IMG/VR virus record: IMGVR_UViG_3300044639_001193
Span: 35,751-99,750 of that record
Direction: 5' to 3' (one strand)
DNA: 64,000 nt
From: a virus
The notes beneath the pieces were generated by a model. That model saw nothing but the letters and a program-made list of their open reading frames with translations. It was not told the origin of the DNA and made no database searches. Of the stretch, positions 34,856-42,620 are shown piece by piece (the stretch's first letter is position 1; every line of letters begins with the position of its first letter). Made by a program: the position numbers and the translations under genes.

Positions 34856-36172
34856 TCACTCCAAATAGTCATTAACAACCTCGGCTGCCTTTGACTGCTG
34901 GTGACGGATACGGTGCAGATACCTCTCCGTCGTTGTAATTGACTGGTGACCTAGCCTCTCTTTAACCTCATGCACATCCACCCCGTTCTTTAGCAACTGG
35001 GTAGCGTTTGCGTGTCTAAGGTCGTGAGTGGTGGGATACCAACCAATTCCTGACTGTTCTATGGCTTCGTTCCAAATGGCTCGCCACTTGTCACGGGGTA
35101 GATGACCTTCGCTTTTGCTATCGCTTCTGCTATTGCTTCTGCTATCGCTTTTGCTATGGCTTTCTACTTCTGCCTTCGCTTTGTCCTTCCTATAGTGATT
35201 GCGGTATTCCTTGACCGCTTGTTTGCATTGACTACACCTACAGCCCCCTACATTGTAGGAGTAAGGTGTTCCATGTTGAAATGTTCTGCTTTCAACTTTG
35301 TATTTAGTTGTACCCTTGCTTTCGCTAGGGCTTCCTAGTTTACATGACTTCTCTATAAGGCTCTTTGAGAAGACAAGGCTATCTTTTACTAGTGCTTTGG
35401 CTTTGACAAATGCTTTTACCTCTGCTATGAGGCTCTCGCTCAGCACTACGGTGCGCTTATTGCCGTTTTTTGTGGCGTCCACGACCATGAACCTTCTCCC
35501 CTCGGAACTCCATCTGTACCCTATATCACTTACAGTTCTACGAATATAGACTTCTTTTGAGGCAAAGTTAAAGTCTTTAACCCTGAGTTCTGTTGCTTCT
35601 CCAAAACGGCAGCCAGAACCAATGAGAAATCTGGCAAAAAGAACTGCCCCGTCTGTGGGTAACTTCTTTAGAACCTTGTGAAAGTCTTTAGGCTCTAGCG
35701 TGTAGGTTGGGTCGGGCTTGGGTACTTGGACTTTGATACGGTGGGTTGGGTTGGTTGGGATTACCTCATCATCAACGGCTAGTCTGAATAGATAACCTAG
35801 TGCCGTTTTGAGGTGGGAGATAGTGCTTTGGCTAACCCCTTGTGATTGCAGGGTTTCCAGCAGGGTCTTTATGTCTTTCTTTTGTATTGACGATATGCGC
35901 TTAGTACCTAAAGAGGGTTGGGCATACTTCTTTAGCAGGGTGATATATGTCTTGCGTGTGATAACCCGTAGGTCATTTCGCTTCGTAAGTTGTTCAAGGT
36001 AAGTGTTAAAGGTTTGTTGAAATTCGGGCAGAGTTTGGAACTCTCCTGCTTCGGCTAGTAACGCCGATTGAAGTGCCTTAGCCCTAGAGTTGAAAGTGCC
36101 TACTGACTTTGCTTTGCCGTCTATGCGGTAGTAGGCGGTATATCTTTTGTTGCGTTCAATGACATAAGCCAT
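34856..36172 (-). CDS. int: Tyrosine integrase with inserted zinc-finger and SKS-rich linker
   Basis: A 438-residue integrase. The arm and core-binding domains lie at residues about 1-160; the catalytic domain has the first Arg in IGSGCRFGEATELRV, the HDLRHANATQLL box and the nucleophile in TTERYLHR. Between the beta-strand lysine region and HDLRH is an insert of about 100 residues: a HGTPYSYNVGGCRCSQCKQ zinc knuckle followed by a repetitive Ser/Lys/Arg/Asp linker. The same knuckle type starts the HNH gene upstream. The gene is the basis for calling the phage temperate. Preceded by GGGGGGT. Confidence 0.9.
   Translation of the reverse strand: MAYVIERNKRYTAYYRIDGKAKSVGTFNSRAKALQSALLAEAGEFQTLPEFQQTFNTYLEQLTKRNDLRVITRKTYITLLKKYAQPSLGTKRISSIQKKDIKTLLETLQSQGVSQSTISHLKTALGYLFRLAVDDEVIPTNPTHRIKVQVPKPDPTYTLEPKDFHKVLKKLPTDGAVLFARFLIGSGCRFGEATELRVKDFNFASKEVYIRRTVSDIGYRWSSEGRRFMVVDATKNGNKRTVVLSESLIAEVKAFVKAKALVKDSLVFSKSLIEKSCKLGSPSESKGTTKYKVESRTFQHGTPYSYNVGGCRCSQCKQAVKEYRNHYRKDKAKAEVESHSKSDSRSNSRSDSKSEGHLPRDKWRAIWNEAIEQSGIGWYPTTHDLRHANATQLLKNGVDVHEVKERLGHQSITTTERYLHRIRHQQSKAAEVVNDYLE
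35111..35160. repeat. Short tandem repeat inside the integrase gene
   Basis: About four copies of a 12-base unit related to GCTATCGCTTCT in the region encoding the Ser/Lys/Arg/Asp-rich linker of the integrase insert. It makes the linker polymorphic in length by slippage; this is a prediction. Confidence 0.7.
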
Positions 36173-36237
36173 TAGTTACCCCCCAGTAATGTGATGTGGG
36201 TCACACTATCAGACTCGGTACTGGGGGTCAAAATAGA

Positions 36238-36288
36238 ACAAAAAAAGGGGGTGAATTGCCTTGCCTTTCGGCTTGGCAATCCACCCCC
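36238..36288 (-). terminator. Rho-independent terminator of the minus-strand operon
   Basis: Long imperfect hairpin: GGGGGTG ... CACCCCC outer arms, ATTGCC ... GGCAAT inner arms with a short internal loop, then a run of seven T on the minus strand. It lies between the HNH gene and the integrase, so integrase is read from its own promoter in the 65-base gap or by read-through. Confidence 0.85.
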
Positions 36289-36307
36289 TAGAGTGCTAAC
36301 TGTTGGT

Positions 36308-36334
36308 CTAAAGAAGTCTGTCAAACTTCTTTAG
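36308..36334 (-). terminator. Second hairpin after the HNH gene
   Basis: A perfect ten-base stem, CTAAAGAAGT with ACTTCTTTAG, and a seven-base loop directly after the HNH stop. It may be a first, weaker terminator before the main one, or a 3'-end stabiliser. It also contains the octamer that is frequent on this strand. Confidence 0.5.
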
Positions 36335-36342
36335 TTCTTAAC

Positions 36343-36984
36343 TTACTTGGCGAGAAGATTAACTCGCAATAATGAGTCACCCTTCTTTAGGTTGCATAGT
36401 CCATGAGCAGGTCTAATGTTGCCTAACTTATCGTGACCACCTTTGATTAAAGGAATTAGGTGGTCTAAGTGCAAGCCCATTGTTTTATGCCCTGTGCGAG
36501 GTAGTGATAGGTCAATATCAGTACCGCAAACCCAACACGCTACGCCGTAATGGTCAATAACTTGTTGCAGGTTATATGCGTGGTGACCGACTCCGTATTT
36601 TCTTGCTCGCCTTGCTCGGTCATGATTAGCGTACTTCTCCTTGTTGTGGAGATAGTTAAAGTGGTCACCAACTTTTTTCTTGCGTGGGTGTTTATCTTTC
36701 CACTCCTGACTTCTTTTGCGAGCCTTATCTTGTAAGTCGGGGCGGTTAGCATAACGCTCATTTCTTTGTTCTTTAGTTGGTGTTTTACCAGCGAGAGTTC
36801 TTTTGCTGACACTCTCTCGGTTGATACGGCGATACCACTCAGGGTTCTCTGAACGGTACTGCGCTGTTTTCTTGCGAGTGTATTCTCGCGAGGCTTCAAC
36901 GCATGGTTGGCAAGGCGTTTCTCCTATTGACTTGTGCCGTCTATAAGAGGCGCGAGTACCGCAAGGGCTAAGTTCTTTAGCCAT
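36343..36984 (-). CDS. HNH endonuclease with N-terminal zinc knuckle
   Basis: A 213-residue HNH nuclease: the C-terminal part has CWVCG, LHLDHLIPLIKGGHDKLGNIRP and LCNLKKG, the H-N-H core. The N-terminus, CGTRASYRRHKSIGETPCQPC, is the same knuckle type found as an insert in the integrase. A basic spacer links the two. HNH proteins in phages may be homing endonucleases or packaging nucleases; nothing here decides. It ends the minus-strand operon. Confidence 0.8.
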   Translation of the reverse strand: MAKELSPCGTRASYRRHKSIGETPCQPCVEASREYTRKKTAQYRSENPEWYRRINRESVSKRTLAGKTPTKEQRNERYANRPDLQDKARKRSQEWKDKHPRKKKVGDHFNYLHNKEKYANHDRARRARKYGVGHHAYNLQQVIDHYGVACWVCGTDIDLSLPRTGHKTMGLHLDHLIPLIKGGHDKLGNIRPAHGLCNLKKGDSLLRVNLLAK

Positions 36985-37141
36985 TGACTTGCTTCTCTAC
37001 GCAATTAAAGCAGAACCACATAACAACTTCTTTATTGCCTTGTATATCTTTGCCATTGGCTCTAACTCCTTCTTGGTTACAACTATCACATAACCATAGT
37101 TCATCACTAGCAGTTAGTTTTCGTGCAGTTACATATCCCAT
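36977..37141 (-). CDS. Small zinc-ribbon protein (54 residues)
   Basis: Overlaps the HNH start by eight bases. The frame has LCDSCNQEG and FCFNCVEK, two C-x2-C knuckles. GGAAGT lies just before the ATG. Too short for many gene finders but coupled on both sides, so likely real. Confidence 0.6.
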   Translation of the reverse strand: MGYVTARKLTASDELWLCDSCNQEGVRANGKDIQGNKEVVMWFCFNCVEKQVNG

Positions 37142-37297
37142 TTAACTTCCCTTCTCTATGATTGCAAGTGCTTCTTGGAACGCCTCTGACTTTGCTTTGT
37201 GGTAACTAATTGTTCCCTGCTTGAACACTCTCCCCATGCGTTCCATTTTTTGGTGGTGTTCTACTCTTTCAAGTAGTTTTCTTTTTAATACTTCCAT
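37142..37297 (-). CDS. Small basic helical protein (51 residues)
   Basis: Begins MEVLKRKLLERVEHHQKM and ends AIIEKGS; basic and helical throughout. It is one base from its downstream neighbour and overlaps the upstream one by a base (TAATG). AAGGATAA lies before the ATG. No family. Confidence 0.55.
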   Translation of the reverse strand: MEVLKRKLLERVEHHQKMERMGRVFKQGTISYHKAKSEAFQEALAIIEKGS

Positions 37298-37443
37298 TAT
37301 TCTTTATCCTTATCTATAACTTCTTTAACTAAGGCATAAGTGTTAGCGCATAGATAGCAAACCTTCTCTGTTGGTACTCCCAACACAAAAGCGTCTGTTC
37401 CTGACCATACAACTTCTTTTGAGTCGCATACTTTGCAGTTCAT
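37297..37443 (-). CDS. Small zinc-ribbon protein (48 residues)
   Basis: Begins MNCKVCDSKEVVWSG and later has VCYLCANTY, a double C-x2-C ribbon. GAGGGAAAC precedes the ATG. Overlaps its neighbours by one and four bases. Confidence 0.6.
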   Translation of the reverse strand: MNCKVCDSKEVVWSGTDAFVLGVPTEKVCYLCANTYALVKEVIDKDKE

Positions 37444-37607
37444 TTGTTTCCCTCTTTCTTTTGCATTTGCAAAATCTTTATGACTTTGCGTAGGTCGTTG
37501 TTCTGTCTTACTAATTGACCATACTTTACAATACTTAGTATGATTACAAAACTAGCACCAAGTAGTGCTATGAGTATTGCTATTACATCAGTTAGTAGTA
37601 GTTGCAT
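37440..37607 (-). CDS. Small single-pass membrane protein
   Basis: A 55-residue protein with one hydrophobic segment (LLLTDVIAILIALLGASFVIIL) and a basic helical tail. GGAGAAATAC lies before the ATG. ATGA overlap with the next gene. Function unknown. Confidence 0.6.
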   Translation of the reverse strand: MQLLLTDVIAILIALLGASFVIILSIVKYGQLVRQNNDLRKVIKILQMQKKEGNK

Positions 37608-37785
37608 TTGTATTTCTCCTTTTGTTTTGGGCTTGGCTTGTTAGGTGGTACTTACTGCATATCGGGCATTTGTAACTTGAACATGGCTTCTTGCGTGACG
37701 ATAGCCAATTTGTTTTCCATATTTTATTTAAGGCTCTCTCTGCACTCGTCTGTGAGTTGAAAGCCTTTTTTTCCTCGCACCGCAT
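37588..37785 (-). CDS. Small basic protein with zinc knuckle
   Basis: A 65-residue basic protein with YKCPICSKYHLTS, a single C-x2-C plus His pattern that could bind one zinc with partners. It overlaps the membrane protein by 20 bases. Its ribbon resembles the small finger proteins common in actinophages. Confidence 0.55.
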   Translation of the reverse strand: MRCEEKKAFNSQTSAERALNKIWKTNWLSSRKKPCSSYKCPICSKYHLTSQAQNKRRNTNATTTN

Positions 37786-37788
37786 TGT

Positions 37789-38028
37789 CTATCCTTCCCA
37801 TAGTTGTTGTTCATTTTTGTTGTCTTGTATATCGTTTCGTACTTCATGCTTGCATGAGTTCATTGTTCTATGCTTCTTTGACTTCACTTCATACTCTTTT
37901 GTTTGCTCATTAAGAACACTCCAAAACCAATTATGAAATTCGTCTTTACCTATGAGGTATTTATCGTCATGCGTTAGATAGCAACTCTTTGCTGTCGGGT
38001 GTTTCTTTAGCGATAGATTGAACCTCAT
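37789..38028 (-). CDS. Hypothetical protein ending in QLWEG
   Basis: A 79-residue basic protein that starts inside the end of the Api92-like gene (62-base overlap, different frame). It shares only the last residues, NEQQLWEG, with its operon neighbours. The stretch that encodes this tail also contains the GGAAGGA ribosome-binding site of the next gene. Confidence 0.55.
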   Translation of the reverse strand: MRFNLSLKKHPTAKSCYLTHDDKYLIGKDEFHNWFWSVLNEQTKEYEVKSKKHRTMNSCKHEVRNDIQDNKNEQQLWEG

Positions 38029-38641
38029 CTGCTTCTCCTTCCCATAGTTCTTTATCTATTGTTAGTAGTTCTGTTTCACACTCAACGCATAGGTCTTGTG
38101 GCTCACCGTCACACTCAAACTGCTCATGGCATTGGTCGCATGAGTGGTGGTAGTTGTCACCGTAATACTCCCGATAGATTTCGCAAGGCGTTCCTTTCTC
38201 AAAAGAACCTTGCAATACAACTTCGGGAATACCTTTGCGATAGATATAAGTTCCGTAGAACGCCATACCTTCCTCGGTGAATTTGTGAGTGATAGTTACT
38301 TTTGGATTGTCTTTAGACAACTGACTTAGAACTGGTACTGGTGGTGACCACGCTGTTTGGAAGTTGATAACTAAGTCACCGCCTTCCCAACAAGTATCGT
38401 CATACTTCTCTGACCACTCGCCGTCATTTAAGAACATCACATCACTAGCGTTCCACTTTGTTCCCCAATTTTCAATACGCCACTCGTACCACTCAGCACC
38501 AGTAGGCATTGGAACTACCTTCTCAAAGTCAAAGAGTGCTTCATCACCTTCACTTTGAGTTGTGGCAATTTGCTTTAGAAGTTTGTTTAACATTTTTGGC
38601 TTACCAACAATAGTTAATTCGTTACTGCACCAATTCGGCAT
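37967..38641 (-). CDS. Api92-like protein with ferredoxin-like domain
   Basis: A 224-residue protein starting MPNWCSNELTIVGKPKML and containing WYEWRIENWGTKWN, the signature of the Api92/YubB-like ferredoxin-fold family found in phages and plasmids. A C-terminal zinc-knuckle-like segment (CDQCHEQF...CVEC) follows, then IDKELWEGEADE, the same tail motif as the downstream paralogues but internal here because the next gene overlaps. Role unknown; it is not obviously an enzyme. Confidence 0.65.
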   Translation of the reverse strand: MPNWCSNELTIVGKPKMLNKLLKQIATTQSEGDEALFDFEKVVPMPTGAEWYEWRIENWGTKWNASDVMFLNDGEWSEKYDDTCWEGGDLVINFQTAWSPPVPVLSQLSKDNPKVTITHKFTEEGMAFYGTYIYRKGIPEVVLQGSFEKGTPCEIYREYYGDNYHHSCDQCHEQFECDGEPQDLCVECETELLTIDKELWEGEADEVQSIAKETPDSKELLSNA

Positions 38642-39233
38642 TTGCTTCTCCTTCTGCTTGTAGTCGGTGAGTTAGTGGGCGATACACGATTGACTTACCG
38701 CCACCAGTTTTGTACCCGTAGCGAGCAAACCTGAATTGAAGTGCGCTAGTAGTAATGCCTAACGCCTTTGCTACGGCATAGACACTAACGCCCCTCTCAA
38801 CCTGTGCATAAGCAAGTTGTGTAAAGTCCTCGGCTTCTTGACGATACTTCTTTCCCCTACCTCTAACTAACTTTGCTTTTGAGTAAAGTTCTTTTAACTC
38901 AGTTAATACATCATTAGGAATTTGCACTCGGTTAATGACTTCTCTATTGAGTGTGCGAGTAGGTATTGGTGGTATTGGCAAACTTGCGATTGCTTTTCTC
39001 ACCTCGGACTCATTATTTGTTTTAGAAGTTTCATATAACCTAATTGACTCTCTAGTTATATTAAGAACATCTGCAATACATTGTAGAGTCCAACCTGCTT
39101 TAGATAGTTCTGCTGAGTAAGCCCTGCGCTCTTTAAGTGCTAAGCCCCTAAGTATGTCTGCAACTTCTTTAGGCAAAGTGTGCTTACTCTTTTGTGGTAG
39201 TTCTACTGTAAGTGTGACTTTTTCTCTTGTCAT
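38622..39233 (-). CDS. Helix-turn-helix protein
   Basis: A 203-residue protein with two HTH-like segments: GWTLQCIADVLNITRESIRLYE (about residues 47-70) and VSVYAVAKALGITTSALQFRF (about 150-172). It is basic overall with an N-terminal strand. Dual HTH with a basic spacer suggests DNA binding in two contacts, as a regulator of the operon or a replication/partition factor. The start overlaps the next upstream gene end by four bases. Confidence 0.65.
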   Translation of the reverse strand: MTREKVTLTVELPQKSKHTLPKEVADILRGLALKERRAYSAELSKAGWTLQCIADVLNITRESIRLYETSKTNNESEVRKAIASLPIPPIPTRTLNREVINRVQIPNDVLTELKELYSKAKLVRGRGKKYRQEAEDFTQLAYAQVERGVSVYAVAKALGITTSALQFRFARYGYKTGGGKSIVYRPLTHRLQAEGEANAELVQ

Positions 39234-39670
39234 TTGATTACTACTCCGTTCTTGATAGTGGTTTCTAACTCCTTTTGCAGGTCTGCCATTTTTTCATCAA
39301 AGGCTTGTCGTGCGTAGTCGTGATAGTGGTCGGGTATTTGCGCTAAGACTTCTTGAATAGCATGGTGAGGAATATAAGTAGTTCTATACCTTAAAGCACC
39401 GTCTTTTCTAAAGCCTCGTACAACTGCATTATGAAAGGTTGCGGTGTTTGCTTCATCACCGTATCCCAAGTGGTATTGCAGTTCCTCTAGTTGATACTTC
39501 TCTTTGTCGGCAGATAAAACATATTTTCTTAGATTTTGGTCATAAACCATTTGACCCATTTCAATAAATATGCGTTCTGTTTCGGCTAGTTGCACATAAC
39601 AACTAAAGCCAAAACTTGATTGTGCATTGACGGTTGCTTCTGTTGTTGGTGCGATTGTTGTTGTAGTCAT
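39230..39670 (-). CDS. Hypothetical 146-residue protein
   Basis: Start is set at the ATG beginning MTTTTIAPT because GGGAGAAA lies just before it; an upstream in-frame ATG overlaps that site. The N-terminus is threonine-rich, then a mixed alpha/beta domain (FGFSCYVQLAETERIFIEMG, YIPHHAIQEVLAQIPDHYHD). No family match. Confidence 0.5.
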   Translation of the reverse strand: MTTTTIAPTTEATVNAQSSFGFSCYVQLAETERIFIEMGQMVYDQNLRKYVLSADKEKYQLEELQYHLGYGDEANTATFHNAVVRGFRKDGALRYRTTYIPHHAIQEVLAQIPDHYHDYARQAFDEKMADLQKELETTIKNGVVIK

Positions 39671-39672
39671 TT

Positions 39673-39966
39673 TTATTTCTCCCATAGTTCTTTATCTAGT
39701 TGTTCTACTTGTGTATCTATTTGTATTTCACTTATGCGCTTAAAGTCAAAGCGCATACTCTCCATAATTGCGTCTGCAATTCTGTCGTCACCCTCAGTAC
39801 CATTAACAACTGTTTCCCACTCATCATCATTGACAACTGGCAACTCTGTTGTTTCTGCCCACTCGCTAAACTCATACATGAATTCGGTTTTGTCAAACCA
39901 AGTAATATAAATTACATCATCAGGGTTTAACTTTTCCAATAACGCTATTGCTCTTGATACTTGCAT
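39673..39966 (-). CDS. Acidic paralogue A of the P-D-D/ELW family
   Basis: A 97-residue acidic protein. It shares with three following genes a helical start LLEKLNPDDVIYITWFDKTEF of the form (L/I)-L-x-(K/E)-x-x-P-D-x-x-(V/I)-x-(V/I)-x-(Y/W)-x-(D/N)-K and the C-terminal tail DKELWEK. Nothing named matches. It is a clear member of a tandem family of unknown function. Confidence 0.65.
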   Translation of the reverse strand: MQVSRAIALLEKLNPDDVIYITWFDKTEFMYEFSEWAETTELPVVNDDEWETVVNGTEGDDRIADAIMESMRFDFKRISEIQIDTQVEQLDKELWEK

Positions 39967-39969
39967 TTT

Positions 39970-40278
39970 TTATCCTTCCCATAGTTGTTCATCAGTTATA
40001 CCTGCCTTGTAATTAGCCATGAAGTCTGCAATAAACTTCTCGGTGTGTTCATCTGTTTCTTTCATCATTAGTTCTAAGTCTTTACGGATACCAGCACCTA
40101 ACATTTGGTCATTGAATTGCACATTAAAGTTATCTGCAACTAAATCCCACTCGCTATCCATTAGTAACCTTGCTTCGGTATCTAAGTGCTTAAAGCACTC
40201 TTTATCCCATAACGCAACAACCAGTTGTGTATCGGGTTGATACTTCTTTAGCAGTTCTTGTAACTCACTTACTTTCAT
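39970..40278 (-). CDS. Acidic paralogue B of the P-D-D/ELW family
   Basis: A 102-residue protein with LLKKYQPDTQLVVALWDKECF at the start and TDEQLWEG at the end. Centre is acidic and helical. GTGAGGGA-type spacing is not visible; the ribosome-binding site lies in the tail of the upstream gene. Same family as its neighbours by the start and the tail motif. Confidence 0.65.
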   Translation of the reverse strand: MKVSELQELLKKYQPDTQLVVALWDKECFKHLDTEARLLMDSEWDLVADNFNVQFNDQMLGAGIRKDLELMMKETDEHTEKFIADFMANYKAGITDEQLWEG

Positions 40279-40612
40279 TTGTTGTTCTCCCCTCGGTATC
40301 CCATAGTTCTGTATCTGACTCTGCTTCTTTTACTTCACCAATTAGTCGGCTCAATACATCTCGGCAACTATCGTTAAAGTTTTCATTGAACCGTTCCCAA
40401 ATATAATCGTCATTGTCTATGCTGTTAATAATTTCTTTAACAACATCATCAGTAACAAATTTATTTGTATCTATTACTTCATCATTTTCATCTGTGTATT
40501 CCATTTGACTAAAGGCTTCTGCAATATCGTCTTTGTTGATATAAGTAACCCACACTTCATCATCAGGGTTCATACTGCTAAAGCGTTCTGCAAGGTCTTT
40601 TGCTTTTGACAT
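40265..40612 (-). CDS. Acidic paralogue C of the P-D-D/ELW family
   Basis: A 115-residue protein with LAERFSSMNPDDEVWVTYINK near the start and DTELWDTEGRTTNESK at the end, where the tail motif is followed by ten more residues because the next gene starts inside it. Very acidic, with DENDEVIDTN and IDNDDYIW stretches. Confidence 0.65.
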   Translation of the reverse strand: MSKAKDLAERFSSMNPDDEVWVTYINKDDIAEAFSQMEYTDENDEVIDTNKFVTDDVVKEIINSIDNDDYIWERFNENFNDSCRDVLSRLIGEVKEAESDTELWDTEGRTTNESK

Positions 40613-40617
40613 TGTTG

Positions 40618-40947
40618 CTACTCCTTATCCCATAGTTGTTTATCTAGTTGTTCATCATAAGTTGCTTCTGATTGTTCATTACTCCACTCGTCTAACGCTT
40701 CAATTAGTGATTGAGTAATACCGTCACCAACATCAGGGGTGTCATATTGCTGTTCTGTTGCGTACTCCCATGACTCATTGAAGGCTTCATTAACTTCTTT
40801 ATCAGTTAAGTTGTGTTCATCTTTGAGTTCTGTAAGTGTTTCCTCAACCCACTCTTTGCAGAGTTCTTTATCCCAATAAAGAACAAGTAAATGTTCTTTA
40901 GGGTCATAAGCAGATAGTTCTTTGATAATACTTTCTACTGTTGCCAT
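40618..40947 (-). CDS. Acidic paralogue D of the P-D-D/ELW family
   Basis: A 109-residue protein with IIKELSAYDPKEHLLVLYWDK near the start and LDKQLWDKE at the end. Highly acidic in the middle (EEVNEAFNESWEYATEQQYD-like composition). The first of the four tandem paralogues in transcription order. AAGGAAT lies before the ATG. Confidence 0.65.
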   Translation of the reverse strand: MATVESIIKELSAYDPKEHLLVLYWDKELCKEWVEETLTELKDEHNLTDKEVNEAFNESWEYATEQQYDTPDVGDGITQSLIEALDEWSNEQSEATYDEQLDKQLWDKE

Positions 40948-40961
40948 TTGTTATTCCTTTC

Positions 40962-41669
40962 CTAGTGATACTTCTTAGCGCAATATGCACCCATGCCACC
41001 AGCAACACTCTTTAGAAGTGTGAGTGTGCGACCACAATGAACGCATATACCAACCTGTGCTGAATACTTGATTGCAAGTTCCAGCGTTAGTCGGTCTTTA
41101 GGTTCTAATTGAAATAGAACATCATGCTTTTCACTATTGCGTACATATTTTTTTGCAACATCTGAGTAAGTCCAAACACTCCAACGCCGACTCTCAGAAC
41201 CTAGACGGATTGAATAGATAACTCCGTCTAGTAGATAAGCACCTACCTCTGTGATTTTCATTGGTGGTTTAATTTCGTAATTAGACTTTAATGCGTTAAT
41301 GATTGCAGATACATCTTTGCGGTCTAGTTCATTAAGCGCATTAACTTTGCGATTGCGTAGATAGTGATTGAGAGTGTCAAACCCACCTTCTTTTGTTTTG
41401 ATTAGTGCTGTTGCAAAAGAAAGTTGCTTCTCTGTTGCAGGGTTAATGACTCCTGCCTTGTTAGGTAGCAAAAGTAACTTAGAAATTAGTTCTCCAGCAC
41501 CTTGCACATTAAGTTGTTCAATATCAACCTCACCAAAGGTATGCTCTTTAGTTTCCAGTAATGATTTGATAAAGAACTGTTGTCTTTCACTTGCGTAGCG
41601 CACTTGGTACTGCCCATAACCATTTGCGCCTGTTGAACCGCCTGTGCGGTGTTTAGTTGCTGTTGTCAT
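40962..41669 (-). CDS. Protein with DUF6011-like C-terminal zinc knuckle
   Basis: A 235-residue protein. The C-terminal part, IKYSAQVGICVHCGRTLTLL then GMGAYCAKKYH, has the C-x2-C...C pattern and GxGxxC end of DUF6011-like domains, common in actinobacteria and their phages. The first 150 residues have no named domain and are charged and helical. It starts behind CCGATAGGAGAAA, a ribosome-binding-site block seen at two more starts. Confidence 0.6.
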   Translation of the reverse strand: MTTATKHRTGGSTGANGYGQYQVRYASERQQFFIKSLLETKEHTFGEVDIEQLNVQGAGELISKLLLLPNKAGVINPATEKQLSFATALIKTKEGGFDTLNHYLRNRKVNALNELDRKDVSAIINALKSNYEIKPPMKITEVGAYLLDGVIYSIRLGSESRRWSVWTYSDVAKKYVRNSEKHDVLFQLEPKDRLTLELAIKYSAQVGICVHCGRTLTLLKSVAGGMGAYCAKKYH

Positions 41670-42012
41670 TTGTTTCTCCTATCGGTGTTGTTGTTAGTAG
41701 TCGGTAATTAGATATTTCTTTTTTGATTAGTCTTGCTTCTTTAGCAGTTACAAGTTCTGCTTTAACTACTTCGTAGCGTTCTTTATCTGCTTTCTTGTTC
41801 CATGTCTTGCAGTAACGATTAGCGTTGTGTTGTGTTGCTGACCATGAGGAATAGATAGCACCCCACTCGCTAATTTCTTTTGAGATTATGCAATAAGAAT
41901 AATCTTTATCTGCACTCCCTCTAACTGCTTTGTATCCTGCGCTGTTAGTTGCAACAAAATACTTGCGTGGTTGTCGTACCCAACCTGTTTGGTTTAGTAA
42001 GTCTTGACCCAT
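41653..42012 (-). CDS. Hypothetical 119-residue protein
   Basis: A basic, tryptophan/tyrosine-rich protein (YKAVRGSADKDYSYCIISKEIS, WGAIYSSWSATQHNAN). It overlaps the DUF6011-like gene by 17 bases and lies in the CobT-like operon. No family match. AAGGATAACTA precedes its ATG. Confidence 0.5.
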   Translation of the reverse strand: MGQDLLNQTGWVRQPRKYFVATNSAGYKAVRGSADKDYSYCIISKEISEWGAIYSSWSATQHNANRYCKTWNKKADKERYEVVKAELVTAKEARLIKKEISNYRLLTTTPIGETNDNSN

Positions 42013-42014
42013 GA

Positions 42015-42593
42015 TTAGTTATCCTTTCCTGCATAGGCGAGTTCAATTAACTGCTCAAACTCTTTGATACTGAAAGTCACAACGCCGTAAGCCTCAATTC
42101 CATAACCGTTTTGAGTTACTTCAACATTGTTATTAGAACCTAGAAGTTCTTTAGCACTATCTATAATGGATTGGCGTGAGCGTTCTATCTCTTGTGCAAT
42201 TCGCTCAATATGAGCGCGTTCCAAAAGACGGCGTTCTTTTTCCTCTATCTCGCGCTTCTCTTGTTCTGATTGCTTTGCTTTCCAACGAGGCTCTAGCACC
42301 GACCACTCAGCAACAATATCTGCAAGGCGTGAAGTCCAATAGAAGTCTGTGCCACCGTTATCTGTTGCCTTCACAAGTACGCCAACGGAACGATTGCCCT
42401 GCTGTGCTTTTGTGAAGGTAGGTTCATGCTTGCGTTGTGAAGGCTCGTACTCGTACTTAGTTAGTTCAACAAGCGTTGCCTTAACAACATCATTTTCTCG
42501 TACATTGTCTATCTCTCTTGAACCGCGACTTGAATATGTCCATGAAGGAACGATTGCGTATTCTTTTCCAACTGTTAGTTCTGATAGTTTCAT
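42015..42593 (-). CDS. Hypothetical protein next to the CobT-like gene
   Basis: A 192-residue protein: a beta-rich first half (KEYAIVPSWTYSSRGSREI, DVVKATLVELTKYEY), a coiled-coil-like middle (EQEKREIEEKERRLLERAHI) and a short C-terminal alpha/beta part. The layout resembles small partner proteins of MoxR/VWA systems only in context. The upstream hairpin and ribosome-binding block lie just ahead of the start. Confidence 0.5.
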   Translation of the reverse strand: MKLSELTVGKEYAIVPSWTYSSRGSREIDNVRENDVVKATLVELTKYEYEPSQRKHEPTFTKAQQGNRSVGVLVKATDNGGTDFYWTSRLADIVAEWSVLEPRWKAKQSEQEKREIEEKERRLLERAHIERIAQEIERSRQSIIDSAKELLGSNNNVEVTQNGYGIEAYGVVTFSIKEFEQLIELAYAGKDN

Positions 42594-42620
42594 TTTATTT
42601 ATTCCGTTTCTTTTTCTCCT

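Larger units (their letters stand above)
37797..40637. repeat. Six copies of AACTATGGG at gene junctions
   Basis: The 9-mer AACTATGGG (read on the minus strand) occurs at plus-strand positions 37797, 38041, 39681, 39978, 40300 and 40629. Each encodes the C-terminal or near C-terminal (E/Q)LW(E/D) residues of a gene and lies just before the Shine-Dalgarno of the gene that follows, for example CTATGGGAAGGA. The position at the junction is constant although the sequences before it differ. Confidence 0.8.

Noticed and set aside
35102-35338. Alanine-rich plus-strand frame under the integrase
   Set aside because: It is the antisense of the Ser/Lys repeat in the integrase insert and has no start signal.
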